Shown: one piece after another, positions 40,369-53,638 of the stretch
How the letters are laid out: every line of letters starts with the position of its first letter
Numbering within the stretch: the first letter of the stretch is position 1
Source of the DNA: Hippasteria phrygiana
Taxonomy: Eukaryota; Echinodermata; Asteroidea; Valvatida; Goniasteridae
Assembly (NCBI GenBank): GCA_037893225.1
Contig: JAZGUH010000054.1
Coordinates: forward strand, 1 to 64,000
DNA length: 64,000 bases
Direction: 5' to 3'
Notes under the pieces: model-generated
Databases searched by the model: none
Seen by the model: only the letters and a program-made list of their open reading frames with translations
What the model was told of the DNA's origin: nothing
Position numbers and translations under genes: made by a program

Positions 40369-43300
40369 CACAGATGTTGGCCGGAAAGAAAATAAACATT
40401 GCGAGGTTTGAATTTTCTCCACAAGTTTTAACTCTAAGAAGCCGCCGATGATTGCAATATGTTGCGCCAGATCTAAGCTATACATACATGTCAAAATTAC
40501 TGCATCTGGTTGATATTTCATGCAATTATGAATGAGTAAAGCAAGTCCATACCCCAGGGAATTTGACATGCATGGAGCAATAAATAGACGGTAACATGTA
40601 CACAGATGTTGGCCGGAAAGAACATAAACATTGCGAGGTTTGAATTTTCTCCACAAGTTTTAACTCTAGGCAGCCGCCGATGATTGCAACATGTAGCGCC
40701 AGATCTAAGCTATCCATACATGTCAAAATTACTGCATTTGGTTGATATTTCATGCAATTATGAATGAGTAAAGCAAGTCCATACCCCAGGGAATTTGACA
40801 GGCATAGAGCAATAAATAGACGGTAACATGTACACAGATGTTGGCCGGAAAGAAAATAAACATTGCGAGGTTTGAATTTTCTCCACAAGTTTTAACTCTA
40901 GGCAGCCGCCGATGATTGCAACATGTAGCGCCAGATCTAAGCTATCCATACATGTCAAAATGACTGTATTTGGTTGATATTTCATGCAATTATGAATGAG
41001 TAAAGCAAGTCCATACCCCAGGGAATTTGACAGGCATAGAGCAATAAATAGAAGGTAATATGCACACAGATGTTGGCCGGAAAGAAAATAAACATTGCGA
41101 GGTTTGAATTTTCTCCACAAGTTTTAACTCTGGGAAGCCGCCGATGATTGCAACATGTAGCGCCAGATCTAAGCTATCCATACATGTCAAAATTACTGTA
41201 TTTGGTTGATATTTCATGCAATTATGAATGAGTAAAGCAAGTCCATACCCCAGGGAATTTGACAGGCATGGAGCAATAAATAGAAGGTAATATGCACACA
41301 GATGTTGGCCGGAAAGAAAATAAACATTGCGAGGTTTGAATTTTCTCCACAAGTTTTAACTCTGGGAAGCCGCCGATAATTGCAACATGTAGCGCCAGAT
41401 CTAAGCTATCCATACATGTCAAAATGACTGTATTTGGTTGATATTTCATGCAATTATGAATGAGTAAAGCAAGTCCATACCCCAGGGAAATTGACATGCA
41501 TGGAGCAATAAATAGACGGTAACATGTACACAGATGTTGGCCGGAAAGAAAATAAACATTGCGAGGTTTGAATTTTCTCCACAAATGTTAACTATAGGAA
41601 GCCGCCGATGATTGCAACATGTAGCGCCAGATCTAAGCTATATATACATGTCAAAATTACTGAATTTGGTTGATATTTCATGCAATTATGAATGAGTAAA
41701 GCAAGTCCATACCCCAGGGAATTTGACATGCATGGAGCAATAAATAGACGGTAATATGTACACAGATGTTGGCCGGAAAGAAAATAAACATTGCGAGGTT
41801 TGAATTTTCTCCACAAATTTTAACTATAGGAAGCCGCCGATGATTGCAACATGTAGCGCCAGATCTAAGCTATCCATACATGTCAAAATGACTGTATTTG
41901 GTTGATATTTCATGCAATTATGAATGAGTAAAGCAAGTCCATACCCCAGGGAAATTGACATGCATGGAGCAATAAATAGACGGTAACATGTACACAGATG
42001 TTGGCCGGAAAGAAAATAAACATTGCGAGGTTTGAATTTTCTCCACAAATGTTAACTATAGGAAGCCGCCGATGAGTGCAACATGTAGCGCCAGATCTAA
42101 GCTATATATACATGTCAAAACTACTGAATTTGGTTGATATTTCATGCAATTATGAATGAGTAAAGCAAGTCCATACCCCAGGGAATTTGACATGCATGGA
42201 GCAATAAATAGACGGTAATATGTACACAGATGTTGGCCGGAAAGAAAATAAACATTGCGAGGTTTGAATTTTCTCCACAAGTTTTAACTCTAAGAAGCCG
42301 CCGATGATTGCAATATGTTGCGCCAGATCTAAGCTATACATACATGTCAAAATTACTGCATCTGGTTGATATTTCATGCAATTATGAATGAGTAAAGCAA
42401 GTCCATACCCCAGGGAATTTGACATGCATGGAGCAATAAATAGACGGTAACATGTACACAGATGTTGGCCGGAAAGAACATAAACATTGCGAGGTTTGAA
42501 TTTTCTCCACAAGTTTTAACTCTAGGCAGCCGCCGATGATTGCAACATGTAGCGCCAGATCTAAGCTATCCATACATGTCAAAATTACTGCATTTGGTTG
42601 ATATTTCATGCAATTATGAATGAGTAAAGCAAGTCCATACCCCAGGGAATTTGACAGGCATAGAGCAATAAATAGACGGTAACATGTACACAGATGTTGG
42701 CCGGAAAGAAAATAAACATTGCGAGGTTTGAATTTTCTCCACAAGTTTTAACTCTAGGCAGCCGCCGATGATTGCAACATGTAGCGCCAGATCTAAGCTA
42801 TCCATACATGTCAAAATTACTGCATTTGGTTGATATTTCATGCAATTATGAATGAGTAAAGCAAGTCCATACCCCAGGGAATTTGACAGGCATAGAGCAA
42901 TAAATAGACGGTAACATGTACACAGATGTTGGCCGGAAAGAAAATAAACATTGCGAGGTTTGAATTTTCTCCACAAGTTTTAACTCTAGGCAGCCGCCGA
43001 TGATTGCAACATGTAGCGCCAGATCTAAGCTATCCATACATGTCAAAATGACTGTATTTGGTTGATATTTCATGCAATTATGAATGAGTAAAGCAAGTCC
43101 ATACCCCAGGGAATTTGACAGGCATAGAGCAATAAATAGAAGGTAATATGCACACAGATGTTGGCCGGAAAGAAAATAAACATTGCGAGGTTTGAATTTT
43201 CTCCACAAGTTTTAACTCTAAGAAGCCGCCGATAATTGCAACATGTAGCGCCAGATCTAAGCTATCCATACATGTCAAAATTACTGAATTTGGTTGATAT

Positions 43301-43430
43301 TTCATGCAATTATGAATAAGTAAAGCAAGTCCATACCCAAGGGAATTTGACAGGCATGGAGCAATAAATAGAAGGTAATATGCACACAGATGTTGGCCGG
43401 AAAGAAAATAAACATTGCGAGGTTTGAATA
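40132..43430 (+). repeat. Segment P, copy 1 (duplicated at 50572-53638)
   Basis: This segment is homologous to 50572-53638. Shared private changes include gcaatatgttgcg (near 40455 and 42311), gatgagtgcaac (near 42072), aaaactactgaa (near 42116), gaataagtaaag with cccaaggg (near 43314) and gaatattctcc (near 43427). The offset is 10,440 bp up to about 42.6 kb and 10,208 bp after it, because copy 1 holds one additional monomer of the aggcagcc/ggcatagagc type at about 42.6-42.9 kb. It runs directly into the 14-monomer unit at 43431. Confidence 0.88.
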
Positions 43431-46400
43431 TTCTCCACAAGTTTTAACTCTAAGAAGCCGCCGATGATTGCAACATGTAGCGCCAGATCTAACCTATCCA
43501 TACATGTCAAAATTACTGCATTTGGTTGATATTTCATGCAATTATGAATGAATAAAGCAAGTCCATACCCCAGGGAATTTGACAGGCATGGAGCAATAAA
43601 TAGAAGGTAATATGCACACAGATGTTGGCCGGAAAGAAAATAAACATTGCGAGGTTTGAATTTTCTCCACAAGTGTTAACTCTAAGAAGCCGCCGATAAT
43701 TGCAACATGTAGCGCCAGATCTAAGCTATCCATACATGTCAAAATTACTGAATTTAGTTGATATTTCATGCAATTATGAATGAGTAAAGCAAGTCCATAC
43801 CCCAGGGAATTTGACATGCATGGAGCAATAAATAGACGGTAACATGTACACAGATGTTGGCCGGAAAGAAAATAAACATTGCGAGGTTTGAATTTTCTCC
43901 ACAAATTTTAACTATAGGAAGCCGCCGATGATTGCAACATGTAGCGCCAGATCTAAGCTATCCATACATGTCAAAATGACTGTATTTGGTTGATATTTCA
44001 TGCAATTATGAATGAGTAAAGCAAGTCCATACCCCAGGGAATTTGACAGGCATGGAGCAATAAATAGAAGGTAATATGCACACAGATGTTGGCCGGAGAG
44101 AAAATAAACATTGCGAGGTTTGAATTTTCTCCACAAGTGTTAACTCTAAGAAGCCGCCGATAATTGCAACATGTAGCGCCAGATCTAAGCTATCCATACA
44201 TGTCAAAATTACTGAATTTGGTTGATATTTCATGCAATTATGAATGAGTAAAGCAAGTCCATACCCCAGGGAATTTGACATGCATGGAGCAATAAATAGA
44301 CGGTAACATGTACACAGATGTTGGCCGGAAAGAAAATAAACATTGCGAGGTTTGAATTTTCTCCACAAATTTTAACTATAGGAAGCCGCCGATGATTGCA
44401 ACATGTAGCGCCAGATCTAAGCTATCCATACATGTCAAAATGACTGTATTTGGTTGATATTTCATGCAATTATGAATGAGTAAAGCAAGTCCATACCCCA
44501 GGGAATTTGACAGGCATAGAGCAATAAATAGAAGGTAATATGCACACAGATGTTGGCCGGAAAGAAAATAAACATTGCGAGGTTTGAATTTTCTCCACAA
44601 GTTTTAACTCTGGGAAGCCGCCGATGATTGCAACATGTAGCGCCAGATCTAAGCTATCCATACATGTCAAAATTACTGTATTTGGTTGATATTTCATGCA
44701 ATTATGAATGAGTAAAGCAAGTCCATACCCCAGGGAATTTGACAGGCATGGAGCAATAAATAGAAGGTAATATGCACACAGATGTTGGCCGGAAAGAAAA
44801 TAAACATTGCGAGGTTTGAATTTTCTCCACAAGTTTTAACTCTGGGAAGCCGCCGATAATTGCAACATGTAGCGCCAGATCTAAGCTATCCATACATGTC
44901 AAAATGACTGTATTTGGTTGATATTTCATGCAATTATGAATGAGTAAAGCAAGTCCATACCCCAGGGAAATTGACATGCATGGAGCAATAAATAGACGGT
45001 AACATGTACACAGATGTTGGCCGGAAAGAAAATAAACATTGCGAGGTTTGAATTTTCTCCACAAATGTTAACTATAGGAAGCCGCCGATGATTGCAACAT
45101 GTAGCGCCAGATCTAAGCTATATATACATGTCAAAATTACTGAATTTGGTTGATATTTCATGCAATTATGAATGAGTAAAGCAAGTCCATACCCCAGGGA
45201 ATTTGACATGCATGGAGCAATAAATAGACGGTAATATGTACACAGATGTTGGCCGGAAAGAAAATAAACATTGCGAGGTTTGAATTTTCTCCACAAGTTT
45301 TAACTCTAGGCAGCCGCCGATGATTGCAACATGTAGCGCCAGATCTAAGCTATCCATACATGTCAAAATTACTGCATTTGGTTGATATTTCATGCAATTA
45401 TGAATGAGTAAAGCAAGTCCATACCCCAGGGAATTTGACAGGCATAGAGCAATACATAGACGGTAACATGTACACAGATGTTGGCCGGAAAGAAAATAAA
45501 CATTGCGAGGTTTGAATTTTCTCCACAAGTTTTAACTCTAGGCAGCCGCCGATGATTGCAACATGTAGCGCCAGATCTAAGCTATCCATACATGTCAAAA
45601 TGACTGTATTTGGTTGATATTTCATGCAATTATGAATGAGTAAAGCAAGTCCATACCCCAGGGAATTTGACAGGCATAGAGCAATAAATAGAAGGTAATA
45701 TGCACACAGATGTTGGCCGGAAAGAAAATAAACATTGCGAGGTTTGAATTTTCTCCACAAGTTTTAACTCTAAGAAGCCGCCGATGATTGCAACATGTTG
45801 CGCCAGATCTAAGCTATACATACATGTCAAAATTACTGCATCTGGTTGATATTTCATGCAATTATGAATGAGTAAAGCAAGTCCATACCCTAGGGAATTT
45901 GACATGCATGGAGCAATAAATAGACGGTAACATGTACACAGATGTTGGCCGGAAAGAACATAAACATTGCGAGGTTTGAATTTTCTCCACAAGTTTTAAC
46001 TCTAGGCAGCCGCCGATAATTGCAACATGTAGCGCCAGATCTAAGCTATCCATACATGTCAAAATTACTGAATTTGGTTGATATTTCATGCAATTATGAA
46101 TGAATAAAGCAAGTCCATACCCCAGGGAATTTGACAGGCATGGAGCAATAAATAGAAGGTAATATGCACACAGATGTTGGCCGGAAAGAAAATAAACATT
46201 GCGAGGTTTGAATTTTCTCCACAAGTTTTAACTCTGGGAAGCCGCCGATGATTGCAACATGTAGCGCCAGATCTAAGCTATCCATACATGTCAAAATTAC
46301 TGTATTTGGTTGATATTTCATGCAATTATGAATGAGTAAAGCAAGTCCATACCCCAGGGAATTTGACAGGCATGGAGCAATAAATAGAAGGTAATATGCA

Positions 46401-46678
46401 CACAGATGTTGGCCGGAAAGAAAATAAACATTGCGAGGTTTGAATTTTCTCCACAAGTTTTAACTCTGGGAAGCCGCCGATAATTGCAACATGTAGCGCC
46501 AGATCTAAGCTATCCATACATGTCAAAATGACTGTATTTGGTTGATATTTCATGCAATTATGAATGAGTAAAGCAAGTCCATACCCCAGGGAAATTGACA
46601 TGCATGGAGCAATAAATAGACGGTAACATGTACACAGATGTTGGCCGGAAAGAAAATAAACATTGCGAGGTTTGAATT
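43431..46678 (+). repeat. 14-monomer unit Q, copy 1 (3,248 bp)
   Basis: This is the first of two tandem copies at a period of 3,248 bp. Shared rare marks are gatctaacctat (near 43487 and 46735), gaatttagttg (near 43751), ggccggagagaa (near 44091), gcaatacatagacgg (near 45451) and accctagggaa (near 45887). The upstream limit is the gaatatt/gaatttt difference at 43430 versus 46678. The copies differ at a few sites, for example ccgatgattg near 43924 versus ccgataattg near 47172. Confidence 0.88.
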
Positions 46679-49600
46679 TTCTCCACAAGTTTTAACTCTA
46701 AGAAGCCGCCGATGATTGCAACATGTAGCGCCAGATCTAACCTATCCATACATGTCAAAATTACTGCATTTGGTTGATATTTCATGCAATTATGAATGAA
46801 TAAAGCAAGTCCATACCCCAGGGAATTTGACAGGCATGGAGCAATAAATAGAAGGTAATATGCACACAGATGTTGGCCGGAAAGAAAATAAACATTGCGA
46901 GGTTTGAATTTTCTCCACAAGTGTTAACTCTAAGAAGCCGCCGATAATTGCAACATGTAGCGCCAGATCTAAGCTATCCATACATGTCAAAATTACTGAA
47001 TTTAGTTGATATTTCATGCAATTATGAATGAGTAAAGCAAGTCCATACCCCAGGGAATTTGACATGCATGGAGCAATAAATAGACGGTAACATGTACACA
47101 GATGTTGGCCGGAAAGAAAATAAACATTGCGAGGTTTGAATTTTCTCCACAAATTTTAACTATAGGAAGCCGCCGATAATTGCAACATGTAGCGCCAGAT
47201 CTAAGCTATCCATACATGTCAAAATGACTGTATTTGGTTGATATTTCATGCAATTATGAATGAGTAAAGCAAGTCCATACCCCAGGGAATTTGACAGGCA
47301 TGGAGCAATAAATAGAAGGTAATATGCACACAGATGTTGGCCGGAGAGAAAATAAACATTGCGAGGTTTGAATTTTCTCCACAAGTGTTAACTCTAAGAA
47401 GCCGCCGATAATTGCAACATGTAGCGCCAGATCTAAGCTATCCATACATGTCAAAATTACTGAATTTGGTTGATATTTCATGCAATTATGAATGAGTAAA
47501 GCAAGTCCATACCCCAGGGAATTTGACATGCATGGAGCAATAAATAGACGGTAACATGTACACAGATGTTGGCCGGAAAGAAAATAAACATTGCGAGGTT
47601 TGAATTTTCTCCACAAATTTTAACTATAGGAAGCCGCCGATGATTGCAACATGTAGCGCCAGATCTAAGCTATCCATACATGTCAAAATGACTGTATTTG
47701 GTTGATATTTCATGCAATTATGAATGAGTAAAGCAAGTCCATACCCCAGGGAATTTGACAGGCATAGAGCAATAAATAGAAGGTAATATGCACACAGATG
47801 TTGGCCGGAAAGAAAATAAACATTGCGAGGTTTGAATTTTCTCCACAAGTTTTAACTCTGGGAAGCCGCCGATGATTGCAACATGTAGCGCCAGATCTAA
47901 GCTATCCATACATGTCAAAATTACTGTATTTGGTTGATATTTCATGCAATTATGAATGAGTAAAGCAAGTCCATACCCCAGGGAATTTGACAGGCATGGA
48001 GCAATAAATAGAAGGTAATATGCACACAGATGTTGGCCGGAAAGAAAATAAACATTGCGAGGTTTGAATTTTCTCCACAAGTTTTAACTCTGGGAAGCCG
48101 CCGATAATTGCAACATGTAGCGCCAGATCTAAGCTATCCATACATGTCAAAATGACTGTATTTGGTTGATATTTCATGCAATTATGAATGAGTAAAGCAA
48201 GTCCATACCCCAGGGAAATTGACATGCATGGAGCAATAAATAGACGGTAACATGTACACAGATGTTGGCCGGAAAGAAAATAAACATTGCGAGGTTTGAA
48301 TTTTCTCCACAAATGTTAACTATAGGAAGCCGCCGATGATTGCAACATGTAGCGCCAGATCTAAGCTATATATACATGTCAAAATTACTGAATTTGGTTG
48401 ATATTTCATGCAATTATGAATGAGTAAAGCAAGTCCATACCCCAGGGAATTTGACATGCATGGAGCAATAAATAGACGGTAATATGTACACAGATGTTGG
48501 CCGGAAAGAAAATAAACATTGCGAGGTTTGAATTTTCTCCACAAGTTTTAACTCTAGGCAGCCGCCGATGATTGCAACATGTAGCGCCAGATCTAAGCTA
48601 TCCATACATGTCAAAATTACTGCATTTGGTTGATATTTCATGCAATTATGAATGAGTAAAGCAAGTCCATACCCCAGGGAATTTGACAGGCATAGAGCAA
48701 TACATAGACGGTAACATGTACACAGATGTTGGCCGGAAAGAAAATAAACATTGCGAGGTTTGAATTTTCTCCACAAGTTTTAACTCTAGGCAGCCGCCGA
48801 TGATTGCAACATGTAGCGCCAGATCTAAGCTATCCATACATGTCAAAATGACTGTATTTGGTTGATATTTCATGCAATTATGAATGAGTAAAGCAAGTCC
48901 ATACCCCAGGGAATTTGACAGGCATAGAGCAATAAATAGAAGGTAATATGCACACAGATGTTGGCCGGAAAGAAAATAAACATTGCGAGGTTTGAATTTT
49001 CTCCACAAGTTTTAACTCTAAGAAGCCGCCGATGATTGCAACATGTTGCGCCAGATCTAAGCTATACATACATGTCAAAATTACTGCATCTGGTTGATAT
49101 TTCATGCAATTATGAATGAGTAAAGCAAGTCCATACCCTAGGGAATTTGACATGCATGGAGCAATAAATAGACGGTAACATGTACACAGATGTTGGCCGG
49201 AAAGAACATAAACATTGCGAGGTTTGAATTTTCTCCACAAGTTTTAACTCTAGGCAGCCGCCGATAATTGCAACATGTAGCGCCAGATCTAAGCTATCCA
49301 TACATGTCAAAATTACTGAATTTGGTTGATATTTCATGCAATTATGAATGAATAAAGCAAGTCCATACCCCAGGGAATTTGACAGGCATGGAGCAATAAA
49401 TAGAAGGTAATATGCACACAGATGTTGGCCGGAAAGAAAATAAACATTGCGAGGTTTGAATTTTCTCCACAAGTTTTAACTCTGGGAAGCCGCCGATGAT
49501 TGCAACATGTAGCGCCAGATCTAAGCTATCCATACATGTCAAAATTACTGTATTTGGTTGATATTTCATGCAATTATGAATGAGTAAAGCAAGTCCATAC

Positions 49601-49936
49601 CCCAGGGAATTTGACAGGCATGGAGCAATAAATAGAAGGTAATATGCACACAGATGTTGGCCGGAAAGAAAATAAACATTGCGAGGTTTGAATTTTCTCC
49701 ACAAGTTTTAACTCTGGGAAGCCGCCGATAATTGCAACATGTAGCGCCAGATCTAAGCTATCCATACATGTCAAAATGACTGTATTTGGTTGATATTTCA
49801 TGCAATTATGAATGAGTAAAGCAAGTCCATACCCCAGGGAAATTGACATGCATGGAGCAATAAATAGACGGTAACATGTACACAGATGTTGGCCGGAAAG
49901 AAAATAAACATTGCGAGGTTTGAATTTTCTCCACAA
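46679..49936 (+). repeat. 14-monomer unit Q, copy 2
   Basis: This is the tandem copy of 43431-46678 at +3,248 (gatctaacct near 46735, ggagagaa near 47344, gcaatacat near 48699, accctaggg near 49135). Homology ends at 49937, where acaaatgtt replaces acaagtttt. Confidence 0.88.
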
Positions 49937-50632
49937 ATGTTAACTATAGGAAGCCGCCGATGATTGCAACATGTAGCGCCAGATCTAAGCTATCCATACA
50001 TGTCAAAATTACTGCATTTGGTTGATATTTCATGCAATTATGAATGAGTAAAGCAAGTCCATACCCCAGGGAATTTGACAGGCATAGAGCAATAAATAGA
50101 CGGTAACATGTACACAGATGTTGGCCGGAAAGAAAATAAACATTGCGAGGTTTGAATTTTCTCCACAAGTTTTAACTCTAGGCAGCCGCCGATGATTGCA
50201 ACATGTAGCGCCAGATCTAAGCTATCCATACATGTCAAAATGACTGTATTTGGTTGATATTTCATGCAATTATGAATGAGTAAAGCAAGTCCATACCCCA
50301 GGGAATTTGACAGGCATGGAGCAATAAATAGAAGGTAATATGCACACAGATGTTGGCCGGAAAGAAAATAAACATTGCGAGGTTTGAATTTTCTCCACAA
50401 GTGTTAACTCTAAGAAGCCGCCGATAATTGCAACATGTAGCGCCAGATCTAAGCTATCCATACATGTCAAAATTACTGAATTTGGTTGATATTTCATGCA
50501 ATTATGAATGAGTAAAGCAAGTCCATACCCCAGGGAATTTGACATGCATGGAGCAATAAATAGACGGTAATATGTACACAGATGTTGGCCGGAAAGAAAA
50601 TAAACATTGCGAGGTTTGAATTTTCTCCACAA
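49500..50632 (+). repeat. Linker segment copied from, or shared with, about 36.3-37.4 kb
   Basis: This stretch resembles 36276-37408 at an offset of 13,224 bp (57 monomers). It includes the same one-monomer-deleted junction, where an actatagg monomer passes directly into ctatccatac (near 49943, compared with 36719). It ends at 50633 (aaatgtt versus aagtttt). The left limit is approximate and overlaps the end of Q copy 2. It joins Q to the second copy of segment P. Confidence 0.7.
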
Positions 50633-53600
50633 ATGTTAACTATAGGAAGCCGCCGATGATTGCAACATGTAGCGCCAGATCTAAGCTATATATACATGTC
50701 AAAATTACTGAATTTGGTTGATATTTCATGCAATTATGAATGAGTAAAGCAAGTCCATACCCCAGGGAATTTGACATGCATGGAGCAATAAATAGACGGT
50801 AATATGTACACAGATGTTGGCCGGAAAGAAAATAAACATTGCGAGGTTTGAATTTTCTCCACAAGTTTTAACTCTAAGAAGCCGCCGATGATTGCAATAT
50901 GTTGCGCCAGATCTAAGCTATACATACATGTCAAAATTACTGCATCTGGTTGATATTTCATGCAATTATGAATGAGTAAAGCAAGTCCATACCCCAGGGA
51001 ATTTGACATGCATGGAGCAATAAATAGACGGTAACATGTACACAGATGTTGGCCGGAAAGAACATAAACATTGCGAGGTTTGAATTTTCTCCACAAGTTT
51101 TAACTCTAGGCAGCCGCCGATGATTGCAACATGTAGCGCCAGATCTAAGCTATCCATACATGTCAAAATTACTGCATTTGGTTGATATTTCATGCAATTA
51201 TGAATGAGTAAAGCAAGTCCATACCCCAGGGAATTTGACAGGCATAGAGCAATAAATAGACGGTAACATGTACACAGATGTTGGCCGGAAAGAAAATAAA
51301 CATTGCGAGGTTTGAATTTTCTCCACAAGTTTTAACTCTAGGCAGCCGCCGATGATTGCAACATGTAGCGCCAGATCTAAGCTATCCATACATGTCAAAA
51401 TGACTGTATTTGGTTGATATTTCATGCAATTATGAATGAGTAAAGCAAGTCCATACCCCAGGGAATTTGACAGGCATAGAGCAATAAATAGAAGGTAATA
51501 TGCACACAGATGTTGGCCGGAAAGAAAATAAACATTGCGAGGTTTGAATTTTCTCCACAAGTTTTAACTCTGGGAAGCCGCCGATGATTGCAACATGTAG
51601 CGCCAGATCTAAGCTATCCATACATGTCAAAATTACTGTATTTGGTTGATATTTCATGCAATTATGAATGAGTAAAGCAAGTCCATACCCCAGGGAATTT
51701 GACAGGCATGGAGCAATAAATAGAAGGTAATATGCACACAGATGTTGGCCGGAAAGAAAATAAACATTGCGAGGTTTGAATTTTCTCCACAAGTTTTAAC
51801 TCTGGGAAGCCGCCGATAATTGCAACATGTAGCGCCAGATCTAAGCTATCCATACATGTCAAAATGACTGTATTTGGTTGATATTTCATGCAATTATGAA
51901 TGAGTAAAGCAAGTCCATACCCCAGGGAAATTGACATGCATGGAGCAATAAATAGACGGTAACATGTACACAGATGTTGGCCGGAAAGAAAATAAACATT
52001 GCGAGGTTTGAATTTTCTCCACAAATGTTAACTATAGGAAGCCGCCGATGATTGCAACATGTAGCGCCAGATCTAAGCTATATATACATGTCAAAATTAC
52101 TGAATTTGGTTGATATTTCATGCAATTATGAATGAGTAAAGCAAGTCCATACCCCAGGGAATTTGACATGCATGGAGCAATAAATAGACGGTAATATGTA
52201 CACAGATGTTGGCCGGAAAGAAAATAAACATTGCGAGGTTTGAATTTTCTCCACAAATTTTAACTATAGGAAGCCGCCGATGATTGCAACATGTAGCGCC
52301 AGATCTAAGCTATCCATACATGTCAAAATGACTGTATTTGGTTGATATTTCATGCAATTATGAATGAGTAAAGCAAGTCCATACCCCAGGGAAATTGACA
52401 TGCATGGAGCAATAAATAGACGGTAACATGTACACAGATGTTGGCCGGAAAGAAAATAAACATTGCGAGGTTTGAATTTTCTCCACAAATGTTAACTATA
52501 GGAAGCCGCCGATGAGTGCAACATGTAGCGCCAGATCTAAGCTATATATACATGTCAAAACTACTGAATTTGGTTGATATTTCATGCAATTATGAATGAG
52601 TAAAGCAAGTCCATACCCCAGGGAATTTGACATGCATGGAGCAATAAATAGACGGTAATATGTACACAGATGTTGGCCGGAAAGAAAATAAACATTGCGA
52701 GGTTTGAATTTTCTCCACAAGTTTTAACTCTAAGAAGCCGCCGATGATTGCAATATGTTGCGCCAGATCTAAGCTATACATACATGTCAAAATTACTGCA
52801 TCTGGTTGATATTTCATGCAATTATGAATGAGTAAAGCAAGTCCATACCCCAGGGAATTTGACATGCATGGAGCAATAAATAGACGGTAACATGTACACA
52901 GATGTTGGCCGGAAAGAACATAAACATTGCGAGGTTTGAATTTTCTCCACAAGTTTTAACTCTAGGCAGCCGCCGATGATTGCAACATGTAGCGCCAGAT
53001 CTAAGCTATCCATACATGTCAAAATTACTGCATTTGGTTGATATTTCATGCAATTATGAATGAGTAAAGCAAGTCCATACCCCAGGGAATTTGACAGGCA
53101 TAGAGCAATAAATAGACGGTAACATGTACACAGATGTTGGCCGGAAAGAAAATAAACATTGCGAGGTTTGAATTTTCTCCACAAGTTTTAACTCTAGGCA
53201 GCCGCCGATGATTGCAACATGTAGCGCCAGATCTAAGCTATCCATACATGTCAAAATGACTGTATTTGGTTGATATTTCATGCAATTATGAATGAGTAAA
53301 GCAAGTCCATACCCCAGGGAATTTGACAGGCATAGAGCAATAAATAGAAGGTAATATGCACACAGATGTTGGCCGGAAAGAAAATAAACATTGCGAGGTT
53401 TGAATTTTCTCCACAAGTTTTAACTCTAAGAAGCCGCCGATAATTGCAACATGTAGCGCCAGATCTAAGCTATCCATACATGTCAAAATTACTGAATTTG
53501 GTTGATATTTCATGCAATTATGAATAAGTAAAGCAAGTCCATACCCAAGGGAATTTGACAGGCATGGAGCAATAAATAGAAGGTAATATGCACACAGATG

Positions 53601-53638
53601 TTGGCCGGAAAGAAAATAAACATTGCGAGGTTTGAATA
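50572..53638 (+). repeat. Segment P, copy 2
   Basis: This is the counterpart of 40132-43430, one monomer shorter. It carries gcaatatgttgcg near 50895 and 52751, gatgagtgcaac near 52512, aaaactactgaa near 52556 and gaatattctcc near 53635. The beginning is placed just after the taacatg/taatatg difference at 40131/50571. Confidence 0.87.

Larger units (their letters stand above)
22404..43430 (+). repeat. Array domain B: six-monomer HOR family (1,392 bp) and rearranged derivatives
   Basis: From 22404 the monomers fall into about six recurring types. In order, their marks are: (1) atgttgcgcc with gcatctgg; (2) aagaacataaac with aggcagcc; (3) ggcatagagc, which introduces (4) agaaggtaatatgcac; (5) acaaattttaactatagg; (6) ctatatatacatg. 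Type 1 monomers carry atgttgcgcc starting near 23521, 24681, 26073, 27465, 30713, 32105, 34193, 35585, 37441, 39065, 40457 and 42313. Their spacing is 5, 6, 6, 14, 6, 9, 6, 8, 7, 6 and 8 monomers, always whole monomers. The 48-mer variants of domain A are absent. Confidence 0.9.
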
